64,000 bases of DNA from Clostridium sp. CAG:288 (GTDB lineage Bacteria; Bacillota_I; Bacilli_A; RFN20; CAG-288), in NCBI GenBank assembly GCA_000437395.1, contig FR898169.1, positions 1 to 64,000 of the forward strand, in the 5' to 3' direction. A model generated the notes under the pieces. That model searched no databases. It saw only the letters and a program-made list of their open reading frames with translations, and was not told the origin of the DNA. Numbering within the stretch: the stretch's first letter is position 1; each line of letters opens with the position of its first letter. The translations under genes and the position numbers were made by a program. Of this stretch, positions 1-8,816 are shown piece after piece.

Positions 1-183
1 AGTCTGCTCGAAACCATGCCGTATGAAGGGCGTTTCACTCCTCCTGTCGAAGATTATCAAATCGATAAGCTGACCGTCATGGAGTTGGAAATGCTCGGCA
101 TCAAGGTTGAACCCAAAGCACTGCTTCAATATTCCGCGTACAGTACGCAGGAGGAAGATCAGAGCTTTGGGCTCTTTTATTAA
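1..183 (+). CDS. C-terminal fragment of an unrecognised protein, probably mobile-element borne
   Basis: An open frame runs from the first base of the window to a TAA at 181-183 and gives 60 residues ending in SFGLFY. Its 5' end lies outside the window. I do not recognise the family. Codon use is visibly richer in G and C (CTG, GTC, GCG, CGC) than in every gene from 957 onward, and the frame sits directly upstream of a serine recombinase remnant of the same composition. It is therefore most likely part of the same transferred element. No function is claimed. Confidence 0.45.
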   Translation, partial: SLLETMPYEGRFTPPVEDYQIDKLTVMELEMLGIKVEPKALLQYSAYSTQEEDQSFGLFY

Positions 184-209
184 ACAAAACTATCGCAATT
201 TGCAGAAAT

Positions 210-803
210 GTAACTTATGAAACAACGAAAAATCATTTACGAAAACGCGCGGCAGAATTTGTTCGTTTCATCAGTCAAAAAAGCTCCTCCGAAAACCGGA
301 AGGAGCTGAATGCAAAATTATCCGAACAAGGTAAGCTGATAAAGAGAAACGAGGAGCTGAACCTGCTGTTCAAACGACTGTATGAGGACAATGTACTTGG
401 TAAAGTTACAAATGAGCAGTTCCGGATGCTGTCAGATGGCTATAACGCCGAACAAAAAACGACTGTCGAACGCTTGGAACAACTCAAAGCCGAAATTGAA
501 CAGCTTAAGTCCACTGCAATCAATGTGGAAAGGTTCGTGGCGCTCGCACGCAAGTATACGGATATACTGGAGCTGACACCCGAGATCCTGCGGACATTCA
601 TCAGCAAAATCGTGATTCACGAGCGCCCGTCACGAAAGAAAAACGAGGGTGAGCAACGGATCGACATTTACTTCACGCACATCGGCTCCATGCCGGACAG
701 TGAATCGGAAAGAGTCGATCATTGCAGGGACAAAGCCATCTCCGCAAAAACAGCAGAATTTCCGGATGCACATCAGAAACCGATTTCACCGATCCGGGCG
801 TAG
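210..803 (+). pseudogene. C-terminal remnant of a large serine recombinase (DUF4368-type tail)
   Basis: The frame ending in a TGA-free stretch and TAG at 801-803 encodes a coiled-coil region (KLSEQGKLIKRNEELNLLFK, then LYEDNVLGKVTNEQF). This is followed by LTPEILRTFISKIVIHERP and QRIDIYFTHIG. That order matches the tail of transposon-type large serine recombinases (TnpX/DUF4368 type). The N-terminal catalytic domain with its Ser nucleophile, and the zinc-ribbon part, are absent: upstream of about 210 the frame is unrelated to the family and another gene ends at 183. I read it as a 5'-truncated, inactive remnant. The G+C-rich composition differs sharply from the host-like DNA after about 950, which supports transfer from another Firmicute. 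A start at 426 would only give a fragment of the tail. Confidence 0.75.
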
Positions 804-869
804 CATGAACAAAAAGCCGAACGGCTCTGAGCAAGTTATTCAGACTCACAAAGCCTTTCGCAAAACGAA

Positions 870-899
870 AAGGACGAACAGCCGAAACTGTTCGTCCTT
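870..899 (+). terminator. Perfect 12-bp hairpin after the recombinase remnant
   Basis: AAGGACGAACAG at 870-881 pairs with CTGTTCGTCCTT at 888-899 around a 6-base loop. The strength fits a transcription terminator of the incoming element, but there is no clear T-run after it, so the call is tentative. Confidence 0.45.
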
Positions 900-910
900 C
901 CCGCCCGATT

Positions 911-949
911 GCTTCTGTTTCTCATAATTCATCTTTATGAGAAGGAAGC
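911..949. repeat. Imperfect inverted repeat at the composition boundary
   Basis: GCTTC..TTTCTCATAA at 911-927 pairs with TTATGAGAA..GAAGC at 934-949. It lies exactly between the G+C-rich patch and the stop codon of trmL. It may serve as the terminator of the trmL operon or mark the element edge, but a T-run is lacking on both strands. Confidence 0.4.
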
Positions 950-956
950 AAAAAAT

Positions 957-1478
957 CTAGCTCTTTTTATCTTCCTCAAATAAGAAATCTTCGCCTTTAA
1001 TTTGTTCGCTTGTAGCTAAATTATTAAATCCTTGTTGTCTTATGGCTTCAGATAAAACAATAGCAACAGAATTTGCCAAGTTTAAGCTTCTTGCATTAGC
1101 CACCATTGGTATTCTCATTGTTTTTTCAAAATTTTTTCTAAGTAAATCGTGTGGTAAACCTGTCGATTCTCTTCCAAACAACAAATAATAGTCTTTATTA
1201 TTATCACTTAAATCAAATTCAGAATATACTTTTTTAGAATATCTAGTTACAAATCGATACTCGCCACTTGTATTAGCGAAAAACTCATCAAAAGTATCAT
1301 ATTTTGTAATATTAACTCCTGATAAATAATCCATACCAGCTCTTTTTAAGGATTTATCAGATATATCAAACGAAGTATAACCAACAACTACTAAATCAGC
1401 ACCTAAACACATGCAAGTTCTAATAATATTACCTACGTTTGCCGGCTTTTCAGGTTCAAATAAAACTATGTGATTCAT
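957..1478 (-). CDS. trmL: tRNA (cytidine(34)-2'-O)-methyltransferase TrmL (SPOUT family)
   Basis: This 173-residue protein is predicted to methylate the ribose 2'-OH of the wobble base in tRNA-Leu isoacceptors using S-adenosylmethionine. Seen in the sequence: the N-terminal family motif IVLFEPEKPANVGNIIRTC, the SPOUT knot motifs FGRESTGLP (about 122-130) and ARSLNLANSVAIVLSEA (about 148-164), and a length typical of the minimal TrmL/SpoU-like enzymes without extra RNA-binding domains. It starts two bases after the pepP stop codon, so it is the last gene of a proS-pepP-trmL operon on the minus strand. Stop codon is TAG. The start Met is the conserved one for the family. Confidence 0.92.
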   Translation of the reverse strand: MNHIVLFEPEKPANVGNIIRTCMCLGADLVVVGYTSFDISDKSLKRAGMDYLSGVNITKYDTFDEFFANTSGEYRFVTRYSKKVYSEFDLSDNNKDYYLLFGRESTGLPHDLLRKNFEKTMRIPMVANARSLNLANSVAIVLSEAIRQQGFNNLATSEQIKGEDFLFEEDKKS

Positions 1479-1480
1479 TT

Positions 1481-3238
1481 TTATCTTTCGACAGCTTTTG
1501 TAAGCATCTTTAATAAAGCAAGCAATCTTTCATTACCTTGAATTCTCTTAGACAACTTTTCATATACCATTTGGTGGTAATTATTTATCCATGAAATTTC
1601 ATCATCACTTAATAAACCTAAATCCAAGTATTTAGTTTCTATTGGGCAATAAGTTACAGTTTCAAACTTATAGAAAACTCCATCTTCGGTTTCAAAAGCT
1701 GGTACTGTTAATAATTCATTTTCAATTCTAATACCGTATTTTGAAGCTTTATAAACTCCAGGTTCGATAGTTGTTATCATTCCAGGTTCTAGTTTAGATC
1801 CATCATCTCTTTCAGGTACATGTTTATATCTAAATCCATTAGGTCCTTCATGTACACCTAAAATATAACCAACGCCATGACCTGTGCCACACTTATAATC
1901 CATACCAAGTCTCCACATAATTTCACGGGCTTTGATATCGATTGCTGTACCAGCACAACCATCCATAAAAATTGAGGTCGTCAAATTAATAACACTCTTT
2001 AATGTTAACGTATAGTCACGTCTTAATTCAGCATCAGGTTCTTTAAGGAGAAATGTTCTTGTTATATCTGTTGTTCCACCAAAATATTGACCACCAGAGT
2101 CAACTAAGAGAACGTTGTCATTAAGTGTAACAATAGATGACTTATCTTTAGTAGGTCCATAGTGCATTTGTGCAGCATTTTCACCGACTGCAGCAATAGT
2201 TTCGAATGATAATTCGAAGCAATCTTTTGACTGTCTACGATATTTCTCTAATTCTTCAGCATATTCATATTCAGATAAATTTTTACCTAAATTTGTATAT
2301 AAGAAGTCGTAGAACTTAAGCATTGCTACACCATCAAGTTCGTGAATTCTTTTAATATTCTCAATTTCAACTGGGCCTTTGACTGCTTTCATTAAATAGC
2401 TTGGACTTTTTCCATTGAGTGGTTTAGCAATAAGATTATATAATTTAGCGTTAATTTTTGTTTTATCAACTAAGATAATTTCATTAGTCTTCTCTTTAAT
2501 GAAATCGACTACATCATCATATTCATGAACATGAATATTTGAATAATCTACATCGCTTAACTTGTCTTTATCAATGAAGAGATGAACTTCATTATTTTTA
2601 TTAATATATAAGAAAGAGTAGAAAACTGGAGTGCATTCAATATCATTACCACGCCAATTTAAGATATAAGCTATATCATCTAAAGTTGTAATTATAATGC
2701 TATCAGCGCCTTTATTCTCAATTTCACTAGCAACTTTTGCAACTTTTTCTTTGAAGCTCAAAGTAAATAATTTTTCATCTAATGCAAATACTTTGTCTTT
2801 GGATAATTCAGGCTTATTTTCAACAAGATAAGAGTAGTCTCTATCGTTGACAATACCGTTTTTAGCAACACCTTCATAGAAACCTTCAGGCATATAGAAT
2901 AAATTACCTGCTGTTGGATATAAATCGTTTTGGGAGATAAACTCAGCAATTGTTGGGCAACCTTTTGTACCCATTTTCATCAAGGTAACACTTGAATCAG
3001 CTAATTCTTTTTCTGCTTGGATAAAATATCTTCCATCAGTAAATAAATAAGCTCCATCTAATGTGACTACTAAAGAGCCATCGCTACCAGTAAATGGTGA
3101 AAAATAAAATCTTTCAGCAATAAATTTACTAGCAACGTATTCAGAAGAATGTGGATCACCTGTCAAAATAATATATGATTTATCCCCATTCTTTTTCATT
3201 TCTTCACGTAATTTTGTAAGTCTGTTTTTATCAAACAT
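1481..3238 (-). CDS. pepP: Xaa-Pro aminopeptidase (M24B)
   Basis: A 585-residue, cytoplasmic metallo-aminopeptidase that removes N-terminal residues preceding proline. The architecture is the long three-domain form: two creatinase-like N-terminal domains (about 1-310), the pita-bread M24 domain (about 315-545) and a C-terminal M24 extension. Expected metal ligands are visible: Asp in LLVDSGGQYFGGTTDITRTF (two Asp), His in GTGHGVGYILG, Glu in TTIEPGVY and Glu in GIRIENE. No signal peptide. A good AGGTGTTGT-type ribosome site (complement of 3239-3247) precedes the ATG. It lies 15 bases after proS and 2 bases before trmL, an apparent operon joining translation and peptide turnover genes. Confidence 0.93.
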   Translation of the reverse strand: MFDKNRLTKLREEMKKNGDKSYIILTGDPHSSEYVASKFIAERFYFSPFTGSDGSLVVTLDGAYLFTDGRYFIQAEKELADSSVTLMKMGTKGCPTIAEFISQNDLYPTAGNLFYMPEGFYEGVAKNGIVNDRDYSYLVENKPELSKDKVFALDEKLFTLSFKEKVAKVASEIENKGADSIIITTLDDIAYILNWRGNDIECTPVFYSFLYINKNNEVHLFIDKDKLSDVDYSNIHVHEYDDVVDFIKEKTNEIILVDKTKINAKLYNLIAKPLNGKSPSYLMKAVKGPVEIENIKRIHELDGVAMLKFYDFLYTNLGKNLSEYEYAEELEKYRRQSKDCFELSFETIAAVGENAAQMHYGPTKDKSSIVTLNDNVLLVDSGGQYFGGTTDITRTFLLKEPDAELRRDYTLTLKSVINLTTSIFMDGCAGTAIDIKAREIMWRLGMDYKCGTGHGVGYILGVHEGPNGFRYKHVPERDDGSKLEPGMITTIEPGVYKASKYGIRIENELLTVPAFETEDGVFYKFETVTYCPIETKYLDLGLLSDDEISWINNYHQMVYEKLSKRIQGNERLLALLKMLTKAVER

Positions 3239-3253
3239 AACAACACCTCTTAA

Positions 3254-4693
3254 TTAATATGCTCTAGCAAATAAAACAACTTTCTTTGCTTTTTTACCAC
3301 AAATTGGGCATGTATCATCAAATGGTTTTTGATCAAATGGCATGCAACGGCTTGAAGCGTTAAGTCTATCTTTAATAGCAACTTCGCATTCTTCATCACC
3401 ACACCACATCATCTTGGCGTAACCCTTACCACCTTCAATGACATCTTTTAATTCTTCATATGTATGAACTTCAGTAACGTGACTTTCTAAATATTTTTGT
3501 GCCTTTTCGTACATACCTTCGTTAATTAATTTAAATTCTTCATAGCACTTTTCAGCGATATTTTCTAAAGGCCAAGCTTGTTTAACTCCATCAAATCTTC
3601 TTGTAACAGTAATTTGATTATTAGCTAAGTCTCTTGGACCAACTTCAATTCTTAAAGGTACACCCTTCATTTCATATTCAGAGAACTTCCAACCAGGTGT
3701 TCTATCAGAATCATCTAATTTAACTTTAATGCCTTTTTCGATTAATTCATTTTTAATGTTCTCTGCAACTTTAGCAACTTCTGGATTTTCGTGAGCTCTG
3801 ACTGGAATAATAACAACTTGAATTGGTGCGACATAAGGTGGTAAAACTAAACCATTATCATCACCATGTTCCATAATAATTGAACCGATTAATCTTGTAG
3901 AAGCTCCAAAAGATGTTTGATGTGGATAAACATATTCATTGTTTTCATTTAAGAATTTAACGCCAAACTTAGAGCAGAAACCTGTACCAAAGTAGTGAGT
4001 AGTTCCTGATTGCAATGCTTGACCATCTGGCATTAAAGCTTCAATAGAATATGTCTCTTCAGCACCAGCAAACTTTTCTCTATCAGTTTTTCTGCCCATT
4101 GTAAATGGGAAAGCTAAAAGTTCTTTACCCATTCTGTTATAGACATGTAACATATCCAATGCTTCTTGACGAGCTTCTTTCTCTGTTCTATGTAAAGTAT
4201 GACCTTCTTGCCATAAGAATTCCTTACCACGTAAGAAAGGTCTAGTTGTCTTTTCCCATCTTACAACACTACACCATTGATTGTATTTGATTGGTAAATC
4301 ACGATAAGAATTTAAAATATCTTTAAAGTGATCACAGAATAAAACTTCAGATGTAGGTCTAACAAAAAGTCTTTCATCTAAGTTATTTTGTCCGCCAATT
4401 GTAACTATAGCACATTCAGGTGCAAAGCCATTAACGTGCTCTTTTTCTAAATTTAAAAGTGATTCTGGAATTAAGCATGGCATATAGACATTTTGGTGCC
4501 CTGTCTTTTTAAATTCTTTATCAAGCCAAGCTTGTATATTTTCCCAAATAGCATATCCATAAGGTCGATATATAATAAATCCTTTTGCTCTAGAATAATC
4601 CATTAATTCTGCTTTAAGGCAAACATCAGTATACCATTTGCCCATGTCTTGCTCTCTAGGAGTAATGGCATTGTTTTTTTTCATTTGACTCAT
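3254..4693 (-). CDS. proS: Prolyl-tRNA synthetase, archaeal/eukaryal-type (class IIa)
   Basis: A 479-residue enzyme that charges tRNA-Pro. It lacks the editing insertion of the standard bacterial ProRS and follows the shorter archaeal-type layout: catalytic core with SVVRWEKTTRPFLRGKEFLW (motif 2), TQ-type sequences and LIGSIIMEHGDDNGLVLPP (motif 3 region). Then come an anticodon-binding domain (about 285-390) and a C-terminal domain with four cysteines (CGDEEC, CPICG) ending in ARAY, the family-typical terminal Tyr. The archaeal type occurs in several Firmicutes and Mollicutes. The start is supported by GGAGAT 10-15 bases upstream. A -10 like TATAAT is visible on the minus strand at 4725-4730, so it probably heads the proS-pepP-trmL operon. 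Confidence 0.95.
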   Translation of the reverse strand: MSQMKKNNAITPREQDMGKWYTDVCLKAELMDYSRAKGFIIYRPYGYAIWENIQAWLDKEFKKTGHQNVYMPCLIPESLLNLEKEHVNGFAPECAIVTIGGQNNLDERLFVRPTSEVLFCDHFKDILNSYRDLPIKYNQWCSVVRWEKTTRPFLRGKEFLWQEGHTLHRTEKEARQEALDMLHVYNRMGKELLAFPFTMGRKTDREKFAGAEETYSIEALMPDGQALQSGTTHYFGTGFCSKFGVKFLNENNEYVYPHQTSFGASTRLIGSIIMEHGDDNGLVLPPYVAPIQVVIIPVRAHENPEVAKVAENIKNELIEKGIKVKLDDSDRTPGWKFSEYEMKGVPLRIEVGPRDLANNQITVTRRFDGVKQAWPLENIAEKCYEEFKLINEGMYEKAQKYLESHVTEVHTYEELKDVIEGGKGYAKMMWCGDEECEVAIKDRLNASSRCMPFDQKPFDDTCPICGKKAKKVVLFARAY

Positions 4694-4761
4694 TTTTATA
4701 ATATCTCCTTTATTTAGCCAATGTATTATATCATATTGAATAATTAAGTTTAATAAAAATG

Positions 4762-4798
4762 AAGCTAGATTTAGTTATATATTTAATCTAGCTTCACA
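4762..4798 (-). terminator. Intrinsic terminator after the GGDEF/EAL-like gene
   Basis: On the minus strand TGAAGCTAGATT (4798-4787) pairs with AATCTAGCTTCA (4773-4762) and is followed by TTTTTATT. It separates the upstream gene from the proS operon. Confidence 0.85.
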
Positions 4799-4803
4799 TT
4801 ATT

Positions 4804-6531
4804 TTAGCTCTTTATTTTTTCAATTTTTTCTTTTGTATCTTCGTCAAGTTTTTCGAGTGTTGAACTTGCATCTAATATAGCTGGACACGAGAAGTTTTTA
4901 ACACCTAATCTCAATGCTATTTCCAAGTTATCGATAGAAGAGATTTGTTGAACAATAAAATCTCCTTTATAGACAGAATATTGGTCTATTAACGTTCTAA
5001 GGGTGATAGATGTTCTATTGTCTAAAGTTAATTCTTCAGACAATTTCTTTGATGTTAAGAAATAGTCAAATTTAGATAAAACGTCTTCAGTTAACTCAGA
5101 TAACTCGTTGTCTATTATTAATGCGACACTCAGTTTCTTATCAATAATATCTACAAGCTTTTCTGCTAAATCATCGTACTCATCATTATAAGTTACTAAA
5201 TCATCTTCATGGAAACAAACAACAGGAGAGATATTCTCATACTCATTTATAAACAATCTCAAATAATCATTAATGTAGTTAATTTGAGCAGTAAACATTA
5301 TTTTAACTGTCTCATTTAATTTACCTATTTGATTTATTGCACCTAAAGCTGTTGTTTTTAAAATAGGATGCAACAACCTTAGTTCGTTTGCTGTTTCAAA
5401 TATTTCATTAATATTTTCAAAATTAGTTCCATATGGATCTATTGTAAGCTTATAAGCTATGATATCTAACTTGTCAGCATTAATTATAGGTGTAAAATAG
5501 AATCTAAATGTTTTGTTATGAATTAAAGTGACAATATCTCTATATCCCACAGAGCTAACCATAGAAGCGTAGTCTTTATTAGAATCATATAATTCAAAAC
5601 CTATTTCTTCTTTTTGTTCTGCTAATATTGCCATGTCTCTAGCATGACCAATCATAGATTTTAAATCCATAAGATTTTCGTTAAGAACTAATCCAGCATA
5701 AAGTTCATAATTGTCTGATAACGAGTTAATTGTTAGGAACGTATCAGTTAATTGTTTAATTCTATTAGCTAAACCGACAATAGCGGCTCGACTTGAAAGA
5801 GCATAATCAACAACAGCAATTTCAAAATTGGTAAGATTAATTAAGAATCTGTTTTCGTTGAGAATTTGAGCAACATAGTTTACAAGTTGAATCATTATTG
5901 GGTTGATTGTTTTTTCATCAAGTTCATATGAGTGAGCTGAGAAAAGTTTAATCAAAATAATACCACCTTTACCATTAAGTCTATGCTTTTCAGAATGGGC
6001 GAGAATTTCAGGCAAAGTCTTAATATAATTTCTATTCTTCTTTTTCTTTTTTGTTTGATAAGAAAGATATGGTAAAAGATGACTTTCAAAGTGAACGATC
6101 TTTTTTGTTCTGTTTATAGAAGTAAGTTCGAATAATGAAGAAGCGATTTCTTTGTTTCTACGTAAATAAACCTTAGTTTCAAGATATTCTCTAGCTTTAT
6201 CAGAATCATTGATGTTGTTTGCTAACCAATTTTTAACGTTTTCAACGTCATCGCTTGGAAATTGTTTGTAAAAATAATCGATAGATTGAGTAATCTTTCT
6301 TTTAATATCTTTACGGTCAAAATAAGAGATTAAGTTTGCTGAATAATCAAAAGAATAAAATCTAACATTGTATTCATATTTTTTAATGTGACGCTTTAAA
6401 ATTACTTTTCCATGTCCACGATTTGCAATCATTAAGATCAAAGTAAAAACACCTATTATAAGTAATACACCCATAATAAGGAGAAAAATTTTATCTATTC
6501 TATTTAATTGAAGTGAAAATAATGTTTTCAT
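4804..6531 (-). CDS. Membrane-anchored protein with degenerate GGDEF- and EAL-like domains
   Basis: 575 residues: an N-terminal transmembrane helix (about 15-37), a possible PAS-like region (about 45-160), a GGDEF-fold region (about 170-320) and an EAL-fold region (about 330-555). The GGDEF assignment rests on the strand pattern GGIILIKLF and the position where the signature should stand, which reads INLTNFE (231-237) instead of GGDEF. The EAL assignment rests on FRFYFTPIINADKLDIIAYK, where the EAL triplet is replaced by YKL, and on a C-terminal stretch IVQQISSIDNLEIALRLGVK resembling the AEGVE loop region. Both active sites are lost, so neither cyclase nor phosphodiesterase activity is expected. 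A scaffold or sensor role is inference. It is a single gene closed by its own terminator. Fold assignment is by pattern only. Confidence 0.6.
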   Translation of the reverse strand: MKTLFSLQLNRIDKIFLLIMGVLLIIGVFTLILMIANRGHGKVILKRHIKKYEYNVRFYSFDYSANLISYFDRKDIKRKITQSIDYFYKQFPSDDVENVKNWLANNINDSDKAREYLETKVYLRRNKEIASSLFELTSINRTKKIVHFESHLLPYLSYQTKKKKKNRNYIKTLPEILAHSEKHRLNGKGGIILIKLFSAHSYELDEKTINPIMIQLVNYVAQILNENRFLINLTNFEIAVVDYALSSRAAIVGLANRIKQLTDTFLTINSLSDNYELYAGLVLNENLMDLKSMIGHARDMAILAEQKEEIGFELYDSNKDYASMVSSVGYRDIVTLIHNKTFRFYFTPIINADKLDIIAYKLTIDPYGTNFENINEIFETANELRLLHPILKTTALGAINQIGKLNETVKIMFTAQINYINDYLRLFINEYENISPVVCFHEDDLVTYNDEYDDLAEKLVDIIDKKLSVALIIDNELSELTEDVLSKFDYFLTSKKLSEELTLDNRTSITLRTLIDQYSVYKGDFIVQQISSIDNLEIALRLGVKNFSCPAILDASSTLEKLDEDTKEKIEKIKS

Positions 6532-6618
6532 ATACTATTCTTTCTGTTAACAATGATTATTATATAACATTTATAGATATGTACAAAAGTGATATTTTTT
6601 GATATAATCGCAAAAGTT

Positions 6619-6710
6619 GGAGCAATACTCAAGTTGGCTGAAGAGACTGGTTTCGAAAACCAGCAGTAGGGCCCACCCTAGCAAGGGTTCGAATCCCTTT
6701 TGCTCCGCCA
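6619..6710 (+). tRNA. tRNA-Ser (anticodon CGA)
   Basis: A 92-nt class II tRNA with acceptor stem GGAGCAA/TTGCTCC, long variable arm (GTAGGGCCCACCCTAGC), T-loop TTCGAAT and an encoded CCA end. The anticodon stem CTGGT/ACCAG encloses TTCGAAA, which gives anticodon CGA for the rare UCG codon. Its T-arm and acceptor are nearly identical to the tRNA-Ser at 46102. Confidence 0.95.
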
Positions 6711-6724
6711 TTAAAGATACAATA

Positions 6725-6757
6725 GGTTTGATGCAGTAAAATGTGTCAAACTTTTTT
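6725..6757 (+). terminator. Terminator after tRNA-Ser
   Basis: GTTTGA (6726-6731) pairs with TCAAAC (6746-6751), followed by TTTTTTATTTTT. The remaining stretch to 6983 is A+T-rich and I see no gene in it, only possible promoter material for the small gene at 6984. Confidence 0.7.
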
Positions 6758-6983
6758 ATTTTTATAGAAGTATAACTTCTACTGTTTAGAATTTTGAACT
6801 TTTATGTATTACTAAACAATTGATAAAACTTTGAAATGATTTTTAATATTAAGAACAATTACATAACAACAATCAATTTATAAAATATAATTTAATTTTT
6901 TCTTAACAAAATGGGGGAAAACTATAATATTTCTTGGTTAGTCAAATCTAACTTATAAAAATATATTAAGAAGGACTTATTTT

Positions 6984-7178
6984 ATGAAAGAAAAGAATAG
7001 AGATCAAATAATAGGTGCATTTGTAATTACAATTATCGGATTAATTATAAGTATCGTTTTACAATTTCAATGTGAAATTCCTTTTTATTTCACAGGAACT
7101 TTATTAATTTTAATTGATCTATTATATTTGATAGTTATTGTTATAAAACACTTTGATACTTTGGAATCAAAAAAATAA
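6984..7178 (+). CDS. Small two-helix membrane protein, unknown
   Basis: 64 residues with two hydrophobic helices, at about 9-26 (IGAFVITIIGLIISIVLQF) and 34-54, and a charged C-terminus (HFDTLESKK). An AAGGA ribosome site stands 9 bases upstream of the ATG. It is followed after 64 bases by another small unknown gene on the same strand. I do not recognise the family. The helix-short loop-helix form is shared by many small Firmicute membrane proteins, so no function can be inferred. Confidence 0.55.
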   Translation: MKEKNRDQIIGAFVITIIGLIISIVLQFQCEIPFYFTGTLLILIDLLYLIVIVIKHFDTLESKK

Positions 7179-7242
7179 AAAGTTTGTTTTTTTTCCTTAT
7201 TTGTGTAATAATTTTTACAGTACATTAAGTGAGGAAAATAAA

Positions 7243-7617
7243 ATGGATGAATTTATTTTAGTATTAGGCGAAGAAAACAATATATTGCCTGGAAGACTAT
7301 GGAGTGGTTATAAAGTCAAAGTCTTAGATGATAAAATGATATGCACACCAAACAAAGAAAAAACGCTTAATTATGAAATTTATTTTAAAGACTTTAAAAA
7401 AGCTGTATTCGGAATCGGCAATGCCAATTTATGGTTGCAATGTGAAACTATATATGGACCAATTGTCTTTTGTTCACCAAGAAGAAATTGGAAATCAGAG
7501 GCAGGCAAAAAAATAATTGAATCACTTGGAAAGTATATTAAAGTAGAAGGCATGGACGACTACAAAAAATACACTGGTAAATTTTGGTGGATTCACTGTT
7601 TTCTCTCTTATAGATAG
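7243..7617 (+). CDS. Hypothetical 124-residue cytosolic protein
   Basis: The frame is open from 7153, but the likely start is the ATG at 7243: it has GAGG seven bases upstream, whereas the earlier start lies inside the previous gene and would add a non-conserved-looking leader. The product begins MDEFILVLGEENNILPGRLW and has alternating beta-type segments (GYKVKVLDDKMICTP, YEIYFKDFKKAVFGIG, LWLQCETIYGPIVFCSP) and a helix near residues 85-98. It could be a small beta-barrel such as a PH-like fold, but this is a guess. No signal peptide. It ends in a TAG that overlaps its own terminator hairpin. Confidence 0.55.
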   Translation: MDEFILVLGEENNILPGRLWSGYKVKVLDDKMICTPNKEKTLNYEIYFKDFKKAVFGIGNANLWLQCETIYGPIVFCSPRRNWKSEAGKKIIESLGKYIKVEGMDDYKKYTGKFWWIHCFLSYR

Positions 7618-7636
7618 AGCTTTTGCTCTATTTTTT
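7614..7636 (+). terminator. Intrinsic terminator overlapping a stop codon
   Basis: ATAGAGC (7614-7620) pairs with GCTCTAT (7625-7631) around TTTT and is followed by TTTTTAT. The TAG stop of the preceding gene lies inside the left arm. Confidence 0.8.
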
Positions 7637-7715
7637 ATTTGATTATATATATTTATTTTAAAAAATGTATTATAACTTTAGAAATGCCTGGGTCAAAATC
7701 TTTAGGAGAATAACT

Positions 7716-8698
7716 ATGAAAAAATAGAAAAGATCAAAATGCCCGAAAAAATTTTAAATATTATTTTAATTGTTATCGGTAGCTGTTTAGTAGCATTAGC
7801 AAACGCAGTTTTTATTGTACCTTTCGACATTGTTACAGGCGGTATGACTTCTGTAGCTATGATGATATCAAATTTAATGTATCCTATTTTTAATCAAAAT
7901 ATTACAGATATAGTTCTATGGATTATCAATACAATACTTTGGTTTGTCGCTCTGCTTTTAATAGGTAAAAAGTTTGCAATGTCTACATTGATTAAAACAA
8001 TTTTTTATTCGGCATTTATGATTTTATTTTTAAGATTAGATTTAGTAACAAAATGGTGATTACTAGCTTATTATCAAGTAGGTGATGTTACAGCAAAACT
8101 AATTCTTTTTGGATTAGCTGGAGGCGTAATTAATGGATTTGGTGCCTCTTTATGCTTTATGGGAAAAGGCTCAACAGGTGGAAGTGATGTAATATCAATT
8201 TCATGTGTTAAATATCTTAATGTTAAACAATATATTGCCACCTTAACTATAGATGTAATAACAATATTGCTCGGTTTTGCTATTTTCCAAAGCTGGGGCA
8301 AGCTTTTGGTCGGTATTCTTGCTGCTTTAGTTGTTTCCCTTACAATAAAAACTATTTACGGAAAATATAATACTGTCTATATTATTGATGTAATGACAGA
8401 CAAAGTTGATGAAGTTCAAAAATTAGTTTCTGAAGAATTTAAAGATACATGTACAATATATACAGTTGAAGGTGGCTATTCTAAAGAAACCAAAAAAATA
8501 GTTCGTTGCGTTTTAATTTATAAAGAAGCAAAATTATTAAAAACAATTGTTCCAACAATTGATAGTAACGCCTTTATAACAGAATATGAAAGCACCTCAG
8601 TTTATGGTGGATCAACATCAGATGCATATATAACTGAAAAGAAGAAAGAAAAAGTTTTAAATAAAATACATTTTAACATCAATAAAAAAGAAAAATAA
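7716..8698 (+). pseudogene. YitT-family membrane protein, broken by a frameshift and an in-frame TGA
   Basis: Two open stretches (7739-8059 and 8159-8698) lie in the same frame, separated only by TGA at 8057-8059, with coding sequence continuing across it (LLAYYQVGDVTAKLILFGLAGG). Together they make a complete YitT protein: about five membrane helices, the family segment FIVPFDIVTGGMTSVAMMIS near the N-terminus, MGKGSTGGSDVIS in the middle, and a soluble C-terminal DUF2179 domain (VYIIDVMTDKVDEVQKLVSE). The natural start seems to be the ATG at 7716 with AGGAG at 7704-7708, but it reads ATG AAA AAA TAG. One extra A in the A-run would restore MKKIEKIKMPEKILN in frame. Two lesions make a pseudogene more likely than recoding. 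Function of intact YitT proteins is poorly known. Confidence 0.75.
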
Positions 8699-8816
8699 GA
8701 ATTATAATTTATAGATTTTCTTTGCTCAAAAAGGCAATTTTTTTACAGTTAAAAGCACACAAATAAACATATTGAAATTATTTTTAAAAATATTATTAAA
8801 CATGATTTAATTTCAA

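Noticed and set aside
649..927. Open frame overlapping the end of the recombinase remnant
   Set aside because: The overlapping frame encodes the recognised recombinase tail; this one is a shifted shadow running through a hairpin.
4694..4803. T-box riboswitch before proS
   Set aside because: The gap is too short, and the only hairpin there is the terminator of the upstream gene; no T-box core was seen.
7153..7242. Upstream extension of the 124-residue hypothetical protein
   Set aside because: The ATG at 7153 lies in the preceding gene without ribosome site, while 7243 has GAGG at proper distance.
8057..8059. Selenocysteine or Trp recoding of TGA in the YitT gene
   Set aside because: A second lesion at the start codon region makes a decayed gene more likely; no SECIS-like hairpin was evident right after the TGA.
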